DNA of 43,143 nucleotides from Phycisphaerales bacterium (GCA_016793015.1 JAEUJD010000209.1:1-43143), one strand, 5' to 3'; counted from the stretch's first letter, positions 25,331-33,673 are shown. A program made the numbers and translations. Notes: a model not told the origin generated them from the sequence alone.

Positions 25331-25999
25331 ATGAGCGACTACAGAAACGACGGCAGAGGCGAATCCCGCGGCAGCTACAGCGGTGGTTATGGCAGCGGAG
25401 GCGGCGGGAGCGGTGGTGGGGGTCGGGGGCGTGGCGGCTATGGAAACAGCGGTCGGGATGGAAACCGGGATGGCGGGCGCGATGGCGGACAGCGGCGCGG
25501 GATTCCGCTTTCGGAGCTCGATCCGACGCTGACTTCGATCAGCCACAAGGTGATCGGGTGTGCGCGCGATGTGCATATCGCCCTTGGTGGTGGTTACGAC
25601 GAATCAACCTACATGACCGCGCTCCAGCAGGAGATGCGGGCGCAGGGCGTGAACTTCAAGCACAACCACTCGATCCCCGTGAAGTACAAGGACCAGGTGG
25701 TCGGGCATTCGATCTGCGATCTGTTTATTGAGGACCGCTTCATCGTCGATGTCATGGCCCGCTACGGCGAAGTCTCGGGCGCAGAGCGCTCGGTGCTGCG
25801 GGCGCAGTTGAAGGCCGCGGACCTTGAACTCGGATTGATCATCAACTTCGCCGGGCGTCTCCTGAAGGACGGTCTCGTGCGTGTGCTGAATGTCGACAAG
25901 ATCAACGCGGCCAAGGGCATCGCCCCCGGTTCCTACGACGGCGGCGAGGGCGGTCCTTCGGACGATTCGCCGATGTACGACTTTGATGAGAAGGCGTGA
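25331..25999 (+). CDS. GxxExxY protein with Gly/Arg-rich N-terminus
   Basis: A 222-residue protein. ATG at 25331 has GGAG six bases upstream. Residues 1-57 are Gly/Arg/Ser/Asp repeats with RG and YGG motifs, like an RGG-type RNA-binding tail. Residues about 62-185 match the GxxExxY family (PDDEXK_3 related): VIGCARDVHIALGGGYDEST then Y, with Gly88, Glu91 and Tyr94 as the motif, followed by IPVKYKDQVVGHSICDLFIE and DRFIVDVMA. The Asp-x(n)-Glu/Val-x arrangement suggests a nuclease fold, unproven. The tail is acidic. The gene is inserted between the two KS genes in the same direction, which is an unexpected neighbour. Confidence 0.75.
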   Translation: MSDYRNDGRGESRGSYSGGYGSGGGGSGGGGRGRGGYGNSGRDGNRDGGRDGGQRRGIPLSELDPTLTSISHKVIGCARDVHIALGGGYDESTYMTALQQEMRAQGVNFKHNHSIPVKYKDQVVGHSICDLFIEDRFIVDVMARYGEVSGAERSVLRAQLKAADLELGLIINFAGRLLKDGLVRVLNVDKINAAKGIAPGSYDGGEGGPSDDSPMYDFDEKA

Positions 26000-26004
26000 G
26001 GAGA

Positions 26005-26130
26005 GGCACTGGGCACTGGGCGCTAGGCACTGGGCACTGGGCACTAGTGGGTCAGGGCCGGGTCAAAGCTTGAACTGAATCCTCTCGGGTTTCCCCAGTG
26101 CCAAGTGCCAAGTGCCGAATGCCAAGTGCC
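26005..26130. repeat. Facing heptamer arrays forming an inverted repeat
   Basis: Left array (26005-26046) is six units of 7 bp: GGCACTG, GGCACTG, GGCGCTA, GGCACTG, GGCACTG, GGCACTA. Right array (26096-26130) is five units: CAGTGCC, AAGTGCC, AAGTGCC, GAATGCC, AAGTGCC, i.e. the reverse complement of the same unit. Together they can form a long hairpin with a 49-base loop. The right arm ends five bases before the FabF-like start at 26136. Confidence 0.8.
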
Positions 26131-26135
26131 TTTCC

Positions 26136-27461
26136 ATGAGCAAGCGTGTCGTCATCACCGGAACCGGCTGGGTCACTCCGCTTGGAAGCGACATCGATTC
26201 GGTGTGGGCGCGGCTGCTGAAGGGTGAGAGCGGCATCGGGCCTGTCACGCACTTCGATGCCAGCACGTGCGCGACCAACTTTGCTTCGGAAGTAAAGGGC
26301 TTCAAGCTCTCGCAGTTTCTGGATGATGTGGCGCCCCACGAGATGGCGAGCATCGGCACGCACTACGCGCTCGGCGCAGCGGCACAGGCGTGGAAGCAGT
26401 CGGGCCTGGCGAACGCAAAGGTCAACCGCCGGCGCTTGGGCATCTACCTCGGCTCGGGCGAAGGTCAGCTCGATTACAACAACTTCCTGGCGTCCAACCT
26501 TGCCGGCTGGAAGGCGGAAACCCGCACGGTCGACGGCGGCGCGTGGGCAAAGCACGCGCTCGCGACCATGACCGCCGTGCGCGAGATCGAGCAGGAGCCG
26601 AACCTGGCGATGAGCCACGTCGCGGCAGAGTTCGGCTGCCGCGGCCCCGCGTTCAACTGCATGACGGCGTGTGCCGCGAGCACCCAGGCGATCGGCGAGG
26701 CGTTCGAGATCATCCGGCACGGCGATGCCGACGTGATGTTCGCGGGCGGCAGCCACTCGATGATCCACCTGCTCGGCATGACCGGCTTTATTCGCCTGAC
26801 CGCGATGAGCCAGCGCCGCGACAACCCGCAGAGCGCCGCCCGCCCGTTCGATCAGACTCGTGATGGCTTTGTGATGGGCGAGGGCGCGGGCATGATCATC
26901 CTGGAGTCGCTCGAGCACGCCAGGAAGCGCGGCGCGACCATCATCGCCGAGCTGGCCGGCTACGGCAGCACGGCGGATGCGTTCCGCATCACGGATATTC
27001 AACCCGACGGCCGCGGCGCCGCGGGTGCGATGGCGCAGGCGCTCAAACAGGCCGGTGTCTCACCCCGTGAAGTGGGCACCGACGGTCGCCCGCCGGTGCA
27101 GTACATCTCGGCGCACGGCACGGGCACCAAAGAGAACGATAAGATCGAGACCGCCGCCGTGAAGGCGCTCTTCGGCCCGCTCGCGCCGAAAATCCCGTTC
27201 AGCAGCGTCAAGAGCATGCTGGGGCATCTCATCCAGGCTGCGGGCGCGGTCGAGCTGATCACCTGCATCAAGGCGATCGAAACGGGAATCGTCCCCCCGA
27301 CGATGAATCTCAAGAACCCCGATCCCGTGTGTGATCTCGACTACGTGCCCAACGCGGCACGCGATCTCAACGCCGAGGGGGGTGTTGATCTCTGTCTGAG
27401 CAATTCATTCGGCTTCGGCGGGCAGAACGACACGGTTGCGGTGCGACGCTTCCGGGATTGA
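26136..27461 (+). CDS. Beta-ketoacyl-ACP synthase II-like enzyme
   Basis: A 441-residue condensing enzyme with a complete KAS site: Cys179 in NCMTACAASTQAIGEA, His327 in SAHGTGTKENDKIE, Lys359 and His364 in VKSMLGH, and the C-terminal SNSFGFGGQNDT. It adds two-carbon units from malonyl-ACP to an acyl chain. ATG at 26136 has no Shine-Dalgarno; upstream in-frame ATG lies in a repeat and was rejected. With the KS-like gene at 23883 it forms a KS pair as in type II polyketide, aryl-polyene or unusual fatty-acid systems; no ACP, ketoreductase or dehydratase gene is in the window. A hairpin (CCGGTG/CACCGG) follows the stop by about 28 bp. Confidence 0.92.
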   Translation: MSKRVVITGTGWVTPLGSDIDSVWARLLKGESGIGPVTHFDASTCATNFASEVKGFKLSQFLDDVAPHEMASIGTHYALGAAAQAWKQSGLANAKVNRRRLGIYLGSGEGQLDYNNFLASNLAGWKAETRTVDGGAWAKHALATMTAVREIEQEPNLAMSHVAAEFGCRGPAFNCMTACAASTQAIGEAFEIIRHGDADVMFAGGSHSMIHLLGMTGFIRLTAMSQRRDNPQSAARPFDQTRDGFVMGEGAGMIILESLEHARKRGATIIAELAGYGSTADAFRITDIQPDGRGAAGAMAQALKQAGVSPREVGTDGRPPVQYISAHGTGTKENDKIETAAVKALFGPLAPKIPFSSVKSMLGHLIQAAGAVELITCIKAIETGIVPPTMNLKNPDPVCDLDYVPNAARDLNAEGGVDLCLSNSFGFGGQNDTVAVRRFRD

Positions 27462-27579
27462 CCACGCTTACCCCCGTGCCGACCCGCCGGTGGCCCCACC
27501 GGACGGTTCCACGTGTCCGCGTCTCTCCGCCCCGCTTCGGCGGCGCGCGGATTCGCCGCAGCGGGGCGCGGGCTCGCGC

Positions 27580-27677
27580 GGGTGGGGCGCGGCGCCGCTT
27601 CGGCGGGGTGGCGCGCCGCCACGGCGGGGTGGCGCGCCGCCATGGCGGGGTGGCGCGCCGCCATGGCGGGGTGGGGG
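27580..27677. repeat. 21-bp tandem repeat array A
   Basis: Three near-perfect units (27601-27621, 27622-27642, 27643-27663) of the form CGGCGGGGTGGCGCGCCGCC plus A, with partial units on both sides. Each contains the palindrome GGCGCGCC. Units differ only by a C/T change. Confidence 0.85.
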
Positions 27678-27753
27678 TTCGCTTGCGTCCGGGGCGGTGG
27701 TATGGGTTTGCGGGTGAATTGGCGGCGTGGACCGTCGGGCCGGAAGACTCTCC

Positions 27754-27837
27754 GAATGAATGGGAGAGGTCTCCATATGGATGGGAGAGGTCCCCGGATG
27801 AACCGGAGAGAGATCCAATCGGTCCATACGGCAATCC
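27754..27837. repeat. 21-bp tandem repeat array B
   Basis: Four units of 21 bp (27754, 27775, 27796, 27817), progressively diverged, with the shared core GGGAGAGGTCTCC/GGGAGAGGTCCCC/CGGAGAGAGATCC. In plus frame they encode heptads of the type PNEWERS, PYGWERS, PDEPERD. The sequence is unrelated to array A but the period is the same. Confidence 0.75.
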
Positions 27838-27959
27838 CGACGGTGCGGCGGCGCGTCTGAAAACACCCGCGGCCGAGGGGGCGGGCGGGTGCGCGGGCGG
27901 GGGGCGGCTTCGGAGCGGGCGCCACGCGCCGGTCTGCCCGTCCCTACCTTGCTGCCCGC

Positions 27960-29885
27960 ATGGCCGTGCTTCTTACCGCACAATCACTCTCCAAGACCTT
28001 CGGCACCAAGACGCTGTTCGAGGGCATCGCGATCTCGCTGCACGATCGCGAGCGGCTGGCGCTGATCGGGCCCAACGGCTCGGGCAAATCGACGCTGCTC
28101 AAGATCCTGGCCGATCAGCAGACGGCCGACGCGGGCGGGGTCACGGTGCGCAAGGGCGTGCGAACCGCCTATGTGCCGCAGAAGGACACGTTTGATGACG
28201 ACGCCACGGTCCATTCCGCCATCGCCGATGCGCTGAAGGCGGCGATGAAATCGGGAACGCTCGCGCACATGCACGACGACCACGAGGCCGAACTCGCGGC
28301 GGATCTTGTCCTGGATCGCGCGGGCTTTGTCGATTTCCAGCAGCCCGCGAGTTCGCTCAGCGGCGGGCAGCGCAAGCGGCTGGCGATCGCGCGCGAGATC
28401 GCGAAAGAGCCCGATGTTCTGCTCCTCGACGAACCCACCAACCACCTCGACCTCGAAGGCATCGAGTGGCTCGAGGGCGTTCTGCGCGCCGGTCCCTTCG
28501 CGAGCATCGTCGTCACGCACGATCGGGAGTTTCTCGAAACCGTCGCGACGCGCATCGCCGAGCTCTCGCGCCAGTATCCGCAGGGGCTGTTCGCGGTCGC
28601 GGGCGATTACTCCGAGTTCCTGAGGCGAAAGCAGGAATTCCTCGACGGCCAGGCACGCCAGGAGCAGGCGCTCGCGAATCAGGTGCGGGAGGATCTGCGC
28701 TGGCTCGGGCGCGGTGCGCAGGCCCGGCGCACGAAGTCCAAGAGCCGGATCGATGCGTCGTACGAGCGCATGGATGAGCTTGCGGAACTGCGCGACCGCA
28801 ACGCGACGGCGAAGGCGACCTCGATCGACTGGGAAGCGACCGGGCGGATGACTCAAAAGCTGGTGGTCGCCCGCGCGATCAGCAAGAGCCTCGGAGGCAA
28901 GCCGCTCTTCACCGATCTCGATCTGGTTCTCTCCCCCGGACACAAGCTGGGCCTGCTCGGGCCCAATGGCTCGGGCAAATCGACCCTGATCAAAGTCCTC
29001 ATCGGCGAGATTCCCGCCGACCCGCCCAGCGAGGCCGCGCTCCGGGACGCGGCAGAAGCCGTCAACCTGCCCCCCGGCCTGCCCGCACCCGGCACGATCA
29101 AACGCGCCGAGCGCCTGCGCACCGTCATTTTCAGCCAGCACCGCACCGAGATCGAGCCCGGCATCACCCTCGCCGAGGCGCTCAGCCCGCACGCCGATGC
29201 CGTGATCTATCGCGGCGCGACGCTCCACATCAACACCTGGGCGCGGAAGTTCCTGTTCACAACCCAGCAGCTCAAGCAGCCCGTGCGTGCTCTCTCCGGC
29301 GGCGAGCAGGCCCGCATCCACATCGCGCGATTGATGCTCGAGCCCGCGGACGTGCTCATCCTCGACGAACCGACCAACGACCTCGATATCCCTTCGCTCG
29401 AAGTGCTGGAAGAAAGCCTCGAAGAATTTCCGGGCGCGTTGATCCTCGTCACCCACGACCGCGCCATGCTCGCGCGATTGTCCACCCATCTGATCGCGCT
29501 TGATGGTGAAGGCGGCGCACGCCACTTCGCGGATTACACGCAGTGGGAACGCGCGCACGAGGCCGCCCGCGCCAAGCCAGCAAAGAAATCCGTCCCTTCC
29601 GCGGAGAACGCGCCGTCCGCAGCGGCCGCGACGCAGGCGAGCCCGGCCCCCGCCGCACCGGCAAAGAAGAAACTCTCCTACAAAGAGCAGAAGGAACTGA
29701 CCGAGATCGAGCCCGAGATTCACCGCACCGAAACGCTCGCGTCGGACCTCGAAAAGCAGATGAACGATCCGGACGTCATCGCGGATTTCCGCAAGTTCGA
29801 GGAAGTCTCCCGCGCGTTCGCGAGCGCCCAGGCCAAGGTCGCCTCGCTCTTTGAGCGATGGCAGGAACTGGACGCACGGCAGTAA
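27960..29885 (+). CDS. ABC-F family ATPase (Uup-like)
   Basis: A 641-residue protein with two ABC domains and no membrane segments. Domain 1: Walker A GPNGSGKST (37-45), signature SSLSGGQRKRLA, Walker B VLLLDEPTNHLDLEGIEWLE. A linker of about 80 residues with RRTKSKSRIDASYERMDELA. Domain 2: a second GPNGSGKST, ALSGGEQARIHIARL and VLILDEPTNDLDI. The C-terminus (about 570-641) is Ala/Pro-rich then a coiled coil (KLSYKEQKELTEIEPEIHR), as in Uup. ABC-F proteins act on the ribosome, or for Uup on DNA and precise excision of transposons. The ATG lacks a Shine-Dalgarno; TACCTT stands nine bases upstream. Convergent with the pseudopilin gene, 23 bp apart. Confidence 0.92.
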   Translation: MAVLLTAQSLSKTFGTKTLFEGIAISLHDRERLALIGPNGSGKSTLLKILADQQTADAGGVTVRKGVRTAYVPQKDTFDDDATVHSAIADALKAAMKSGTLAHMHDDHEAELAADLVLDRAGFVDFQQPASSLSGGQRKRLAIAREIAKEPDVLLLDEPTNHLDLEGIEWLEGVLRAGPFASIVVTHDREFLETVATRIAELSRQYPQGLFAVAGDYSEFLRRKQEFLDGQARQEQALANQVREDLRWLGRGAQARRTKSKSRIDASYERMDELAELRDRNATAKATSIDWEATGRMTQKLVVARAISKSLGGKPLFTDLDLVLSPGHKLGLLGPNGSGKSTLIKVLIGEIPADPPSEAALRDAAEAVNLPPGLPAPGTIKRAERLRTVIFSQHRTEIEPGITLAEALSPHADAVIYRGATLHINTWARKFLFTTQQLKQPVRALSGGEQARIHIARLMLEPADVLILDEPTNDLDIPSLEVLEESLEEFPGALILVTHDRAMLARLSTHLIALDGEGGARHFADYTQWERAHEAARAKPAKKSVPSAENAPSAAAATQASPAPAAPAKKKLSYKEQKELTEIEPEIHRTETLASDLEKQMNDPDVIADFRKFEEVSRAFASAQAKVASLFERWQELDARQ

Positions 29886-29908
29886 AGATCGAGAACGGCT
29901 TGGCGGCG

Positions 29909-31021
29909 TCACCAGACGCCGGTTGCCGCGCTGGTATCGACTTCGTTCTCAATGACGCTCGGGCTTGGCAGCTTGCCCACCATGCCCGCCGTCCGCGGCA
30001 CATCCCAGCCCTGAAGTCCGCCCCGCGTCCAGCGATACCAGCCGGCGGTGTAGTTCGCGCTCTTCGCGCCGTTGTAGAGCGAGCCGAACACGTCGGCCTG
30101 CTTCGTGAACGCGAATCGGCCGGTCATGTTGCCGCGGGTCGTCTTGGTACGCGGATCCCAACCGGGATTTGTCGAATCGGCGCGGTAGTAGCGGACCGAG
30201 CCATCGTGGAAAAGCAGATCCTGTCCTGCCGCCTGATCGGCGTAGTAGCGAGTCTGTCCATTGTGACGCGCGTAGTCGTCCGACAGAAAAACTTTCTGAG
30301 ACGGAAAGCGCACATCGGTTGCTTGCTTCGGTCCCCACGCTCCCTGGACCGTCGTGTCACCTTCGACGGTCCACAATTCAGTCGTCGAAGGTAAGTTGGC
30401 CGGCATGGCGCATTGCACGTTCTGGCCTCTCGGATTCAACGTTCGGTACGACCGGCTCGGGCTCCACTGATAGACATCCCACTTGTAGGAACTCGAGAAA
30501 ATCCAACGCCAGGTCGTAGCGGTGTTGTCTCCCCCGGACACCGGAAACGGCTTGTAGATTTCTTCCAGATAGTTCTGCCGCGTGAAGTCCGCCGGGCAGA
30601 CCATGTAGCTCGCGGGAATCGGCAGATTCACATACTCAAGCAGCGCCGCGTGCGCATTGAGAATCTGCGGAAACCAGTTCTGCGGTATGGGCGCCTCGGT
30701 CGCAGTCAGGCCGAACATGCGCCGGTAAATCAGCACCGCTTCGTATCCCTGCGCTTCGGAATCGCTGGCAAAGTACTGAACGTTCGGAACAGTCGGGTTC
30801 TGCATCCCGGCCTTCCAGCTCAACGCCCACATCTTTTCGCCGTGGTCGTTGATGTATGAAGAGCTTGCCGAGGCGATGAATCGGTTGTTGCCGACGCACA
30901 CCTGGCGCATGCTGTCCATCCGCACCTGCGAGAGCGCGGGAATGGTCAACGCTGCGATTCCTCCCAGCACGCACGCAGCAGCCAGCGCATCACGAAGGAT
31001 AAAGCCTCGATTGCAGTTCAT
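29909..31021 (-). CDS. Pseudopilin-like protein, tandem copy 2
   Basis: A 370-residue protein from ATG 31021 (AGGAAG eight bases upstream). The N-terminus MNCNRGFILRDALAAACVLG is prepilin-like: short head, Gly at -1, Phe at +1 and a hydrophobic helix to about residue 30, but Asp rather than Glu at +5. The C-terminal part contains FLSDDYARHNGQTRYYADQA, LLFHDGSVRYYRADSTNPGW and TAGWYRWTRGGLQGWDVPR, which are near-identical in the neighbour, giving a clear paralogy. Long planctomycete proteins of this kind are annotated as prepilin-type cleavage/methylation proteins. Whether a prepilin peptidase accepts the Asp5 form is unknown. Confidence 0.7.
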   Translation of the reverse strand: MNCNRGFILRDALAAACVLGGIAALTIPALSQVRMDSMRQVCVGNNRFIASASSSYINDHGEKMWALSWKAGMQNPTVPNVQYFASDSEAQGYEAVLIYRRMFGLTATEAPIPQNWFPQILNAHAALLEYVNLPIPASYMVCPADFTRQNYLEEIYKPFPVSGGDNTATTWRWIFSSSYKWDVYQWSPSRSYRTLNPRGQNVQCAMPANLPSTTELWTVEGDTTVQGAWGPKQATDVRFPSQKVFLSDDYARHNGQTRYYADQAAGQDLLFHDGSVRYYRADSTNPGWDPRTKTTRGNMTGRFAFTKQADVFGSLYNGAKSANYTAGWYRWTRGGLQGWDVPRTAGMVGKLPSPSVIENEVDTSAATGVW

Positions 31022-31133
31022 GATTCAACTTCCTAACCCCACGGTCCAAAGACTGTCCAACCCGCGAATCCCGATTCGTTTTCGTTCGATGGCGGGTTTC
31101 CTTCAAAGTCCCAAGCGTTGCCCGAAACGCCCC

Positions 31134-32237
31134 TTACCACGTCCCCGTCGCAGCGCTGGTATCCACCTCGCTCTCCACGATCGTCGCGTTCGGAAGCTTG
31201 CCGACCATGCTGTTCATCCGCGGCACATCCCAGCCCTGCAATCCGCCCCGCGTGTAGCGATACCACCCGGCCGTGAAACTGGCTTGAGAAGCGTTGTTGT
31301 CGAGGCCGCCCCAGATGTCGGGTTGCTTGGTGAACGAGTATCGCGATTTCATGTTGCCGCGATTTTGCGAACTGGATGGGTTCCAGCCCGGGTTGGTTGC
31401 ATCGGTGCGGAAGTAACGCACGGAACCATCGTAAAACAGCATGTCCTGTGCCGCGGTCTGGTAGGCGTAATAGCGGGGCTTGCCGTTGTGACGCGCGTAG
31501 TCGTCCGACATCGCGACCTTGTTCGCGGGAAAGCGAACGTCGGATTCGAGCCGCGGCCGGAACGAATCCCAAATGCCCGCGTTGATGTCGCCCGGGTCGA
31601 AATACACGAGCGAGTTGCCGATCCAGGTCATGGTCGACTTGCGAGCACGTCCGTTCTCGAGCGCGAACAGCTGGCGGCTCGGGCTCCACCGGTAAATGTC
31701 GATCGTGTACGAGCTCGTGACGGCCCGCCGGTACGAGGTGAATTCGGAGCCGCCACTTTGCAGCGCTCGCAGGTCGCCATCAAGAAAGCGTTGGCGCGGC
31801 AGATCGTCGGGGCACACGAGGTAGTTGGCGGGGAGCGGAAGTCCGATGTAATCGGCAAGCGGAAGGTGCGAATAGAACGCGTTCGCGAGCCAACCCTGGG
31901 GCACGCTGATCTCGTTGACGAGAAGAGGGGAAAGCCGGCGCATGATCGTGTTCGCCTGGAATGCCTGGGCGAACATGTTGGTGTCGAAATAGCCCGTCCC
32001 GCCGATGCCCTGGAACTGCATGCCGCGTTCCCAGTTCAGCGCCGACATCTGGCCCGCAAAGTCGTTGGAGTAACTCGCGCTCGCCTGCGCGATGAACCGG
32101 TAGTTGCCGATGCAGACCTGGCGCGAGGTGTCCATGCGGACTTGCGAGAGGGCGGGCACGGCGATCGCACCGAGAAGCGCAGCCCCGAAAGTTCCGAATA
32201 CAACATCGCGGAGCGCAAAGCCACGGGCACAGTTCAT
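31134..32237 (-). CDS. Pseudopilin-like protein, tandem copy 1
   Basis: A 367-residue paralogue of the next gene. ATG at 32237 has GGGAG eight bases upstream; a longer open frame upstream has no ribosome site. The leader MNCARGFALRDVVFGTFG again has Gly at -1, Phe at +1 and Asp at +5. Shared blocks are VPALSQVRMDTSRQVCIGNYRFIAQ (in part), MSDDYARHNGKPRYYAYQTA, FYDGSVRYFRTDATNPGW and GWYRYTRGGLQGWDVPR, and both end EVDTSAATG plus two residues. Gap to the next gene is 112 bp. Both likely sit in the cytoplasmic membrane with the bulk outside; role in secretion, adhesion or pilus unknown. Confidence 0.7.
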   Translation of the reverse strand: MNCARGFALRDVVFGTFGAALLGAIAVPALSQVRMDTSRQVCIGNYRFIAQASASYSNDFAGQMSALNWERGMQFQGIGGTGYFDTNMFAQAFQANTIMRRLSPLLVNEISVPQGWLANAFYSHLPLADYIGLPLPANYLVCPDDLPRQRFLDGDLRALQSGGSEFTSYRRAVTSSYTIDIYRWSPSRQLFALENGRARKSTMTWIGNSLVYFDPGDINAGIWDSFRPRLESDVRFPANKVAMSDDYARHNGKPRYYAYQTAAQDMLFYDGSVRYFRTDATNPGWNPSSSQNRGNMKSRYSFTKQPDIWGGLDNNASQASFTAGWYRYTRGGLQGWDVPRMNSMVGKLPNATIVESEVDTSAATGTW

Positions 32238-32396
32238 GCTGCCAACTCCCAAAGCCCCAGAAGAGGCGCACATCGTATCAGAAATGCAGCAGAACACAGG
32301 GCCGGCGCGATCGTCCGGAGTTCGGAGCACAAAGCGAGGCATTGTGCCGCGCCCGGCGAAATCAGACTCGGAGGCCACGTCCGAAAACGCTCGGGG

Positions 32397-32837
32397 TCAT
32401 TCCAACTGAGCGTTTCCGAAAAGGCCAAAGACCAGCACGCTCAGCACGATCACCGTGACGACAACATACATCCAATCGCGTTTGTAGAGGAACGCCAGGA
32501 GCGTGAAAAGCACGCGCGTCACCGGCGTCAGGATGAGCAGCACCACGCCGAGCTGCATGATTCCCGCCCCCTCGAGTTTCATCGCATCGCGAAAAACCGA
32601 GAAGACGCTCGAATGCTCGGTGGGATTGAAGGTGCGAAAGTCCAGCGTCCTTGCGGAGTCGTTCCGCAGATAACCGGCCAACCCGAGAAACAGCACCGCT
32701 GCCGCGAGGGCCGTTCCCGCCGTCAGCAGCGTCGCCAGCGAAGCCTCAAGGTCGCGCTTGTGGCGGCCATTGGCGGGGGCCGTGCCCGGAGTGGCCAGAG
32801 CCTGCGTTTGGGCAGCCGCTTTGTCCTGCTCATTCAT
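32397..32837 (-). CDS. DUF1634 membrane protein
   Basis: A 146-residue protein. The ATG at 32837 shares one base with the stop of the TauE/SafE gene (TGATG), so the two are co-translated. Three hydrophobic segments (about 35-55, 93-112, 124-142) and conserved polar features (LEASLATLLTAGTALAAAVL, FRDAMKLEGAGIMQLGVVLL, LTPVTRVLFTLLAF) match DUF1634, a family nearly always found beside TauE/SafE permeases. It is likely an accessory or second subunit of that exporter. Confidence 0.85.
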   Translation of the reverse strand: MNEQDKAAAQTQALATPGTAPANGRHKRDLEASLATLLTAGTALAAAVLFLGLAGYLRNDSARTLDFRTFNPTEHSSVFSVFRDAMKLEGAGIMQLGVVLLILTPVTRVLFTLLAFLYKRDWMYVVVTVIVLSVLVFGLFGNAQLE

Positions 32838-33673
32838 CACAGGCCTCCCTGCAGCACGCGGCGCATCATCTCGATCCCCGCGAAAACCACCAGCGCGGCG
32901 AAAACATAGCGGAGCGACTTGGTCTTGATTCTGGGCAGCACCCGCGCGCCCACAAGCGAGCCGGCCAGCGCGCCAAGGGCCACCGGCGCCGCGATCGCGG
33001 GTTCAACCTGCCCGCGCTGGAGATAGACCCCGGCGCTTGCCGCGGCGGTCACGCCGATCATGAAATTGCTCGTCGTCGTGCTCACCTTGAACGGCAGACG
33101 CATCATGCGGTCCATGGCAAAGACCTTCACGATGCCGCTGCCGACGCCGACCAGCGCGCTCAGCATCCCCGCGCCGAACATCAGCAGCCCGCCCAGCGGG
33201 ACGTGGTGAACGCGATACGCCACCATGCCTTCCTTGGTCGGGTAGGTTGAATCCAGGCGGAACTTTTTCGAGATCGCGTCGGGCTCGGCATCCGGTGGGA
33301 GCGGCGCGGGCGGGCGGAGCGTTGCGTACGCGCTCCAGAAGAGCGCAAAGACAAACACAATCGCGATCGCGTTCTTACTCACCATCGCCGCGATGATCGC
33401 GCCGACGATTGCGCCGGTGACAGTCGCGACTTCCAGCAGAATCCCCACCCGGATATTCGTATATCCCTCGCGCACATAGGCCGCGGCAGCGCCCGAACTG
33501 GTTGCAATGACCGCGACCAGTGACGCGCCAACCGCGTAACGCAGATCAACGCCGAAGAGCAACACGAGCAAAGGGACGATGACAACGCCCCCTCCCAGCC
33601 CCGTCAGCGCACCGAGAAAGCCCGCACCGATCGAGGCGGACAAAAGCAGCAAAACAAACGTCAGTGCAGTCAC
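32837..33673 (-). CDS. TauE/SafE family permease
   Basis: A 278-residue membrane protein with about eight hydrophobic segments in two repeats. Family signatures: GALTGLGGGVVIVPLLVLLF with the Gly-rich entry motif, YAVGASLVAVIATSSGAAAA, and in the second half LSALVGVGSGIVKVFAM plus KVSTTTSNFMIGVTAAASAG. The family moves sulfite, sulfoacetate or other organosulfur anions across the inner membrane; substrate here is not determined. Coupled to the DUF1634 gene (overlap of one base) and divergent from the aldo/keto reductase with a 123-bp gap. Confidence 0.88.
   Translation of the reverse strand: MTALTFVLLLLSASIGAGFLGALTGLGGGVVIVPLLVLLFGVDLRYAVGASLVAVIATSSGAAAAYVREGYTNIRVGILLEVATVTGAIVGAIIAAMVSKNAIAIVFVFALFWSAYATLRPPAPLPPDAEPDAISKKFRLDSTYPTKEGMVAYRVHHVPLGGLLMFGAGMLSALVGVGSGIVKVFAMDRMMRLPFKVSTTTSNFMIGVTAAASAGVYLQRGQVEPAIAAPVALGALAGSLVGARVLPRIKTKSLRYVFAALVVFAGIEMMRRVLQGGL

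Larger units (their letters stand above)
27462..27959. other. 498-bp GC-rich spacer with two 21-bp repeat arrays
   Basis: No supported gene. Open frames exist in many registers only because of the strong GC bias and the 21-bp (multiple of three) repeats; their translations are Pro/Arg/Ala-rich on one strand and Gly/Ala/Arg-rich on the other. The last 20 bp (CCTACCTTGCTGCCCGC) lead into the ABC-F start and contain a possible -10 element. Confidence 0.6.

Noticed and set aside
27580..27837. CRISPR array
   Set aside because: Repeats are contiguous with no unique spacers and no cas genes are near.
27341..27925. Repeat-encoded Pro/Arg/Ala protein on the minus strand in the 27.5-27.9 kb spacer
   Set aside because: Overlaps the FabF-like 3' end, has no ribosome site, and its openness follows from repeats with a length divisible by three. 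Noted as a repeat, not a gene.
27984..29912. 642-codon minus-strand frame opposite ABC-F
   Set aside because: Shadow of the ABC-F gene, which has both Walker and signature motifs.
30849..32909. 686-codon plus-strand frame opposite the pseudopilin genes
   Set aside because: Spans several minus-strand genes and their spacers; the composition follows from their codon bias.
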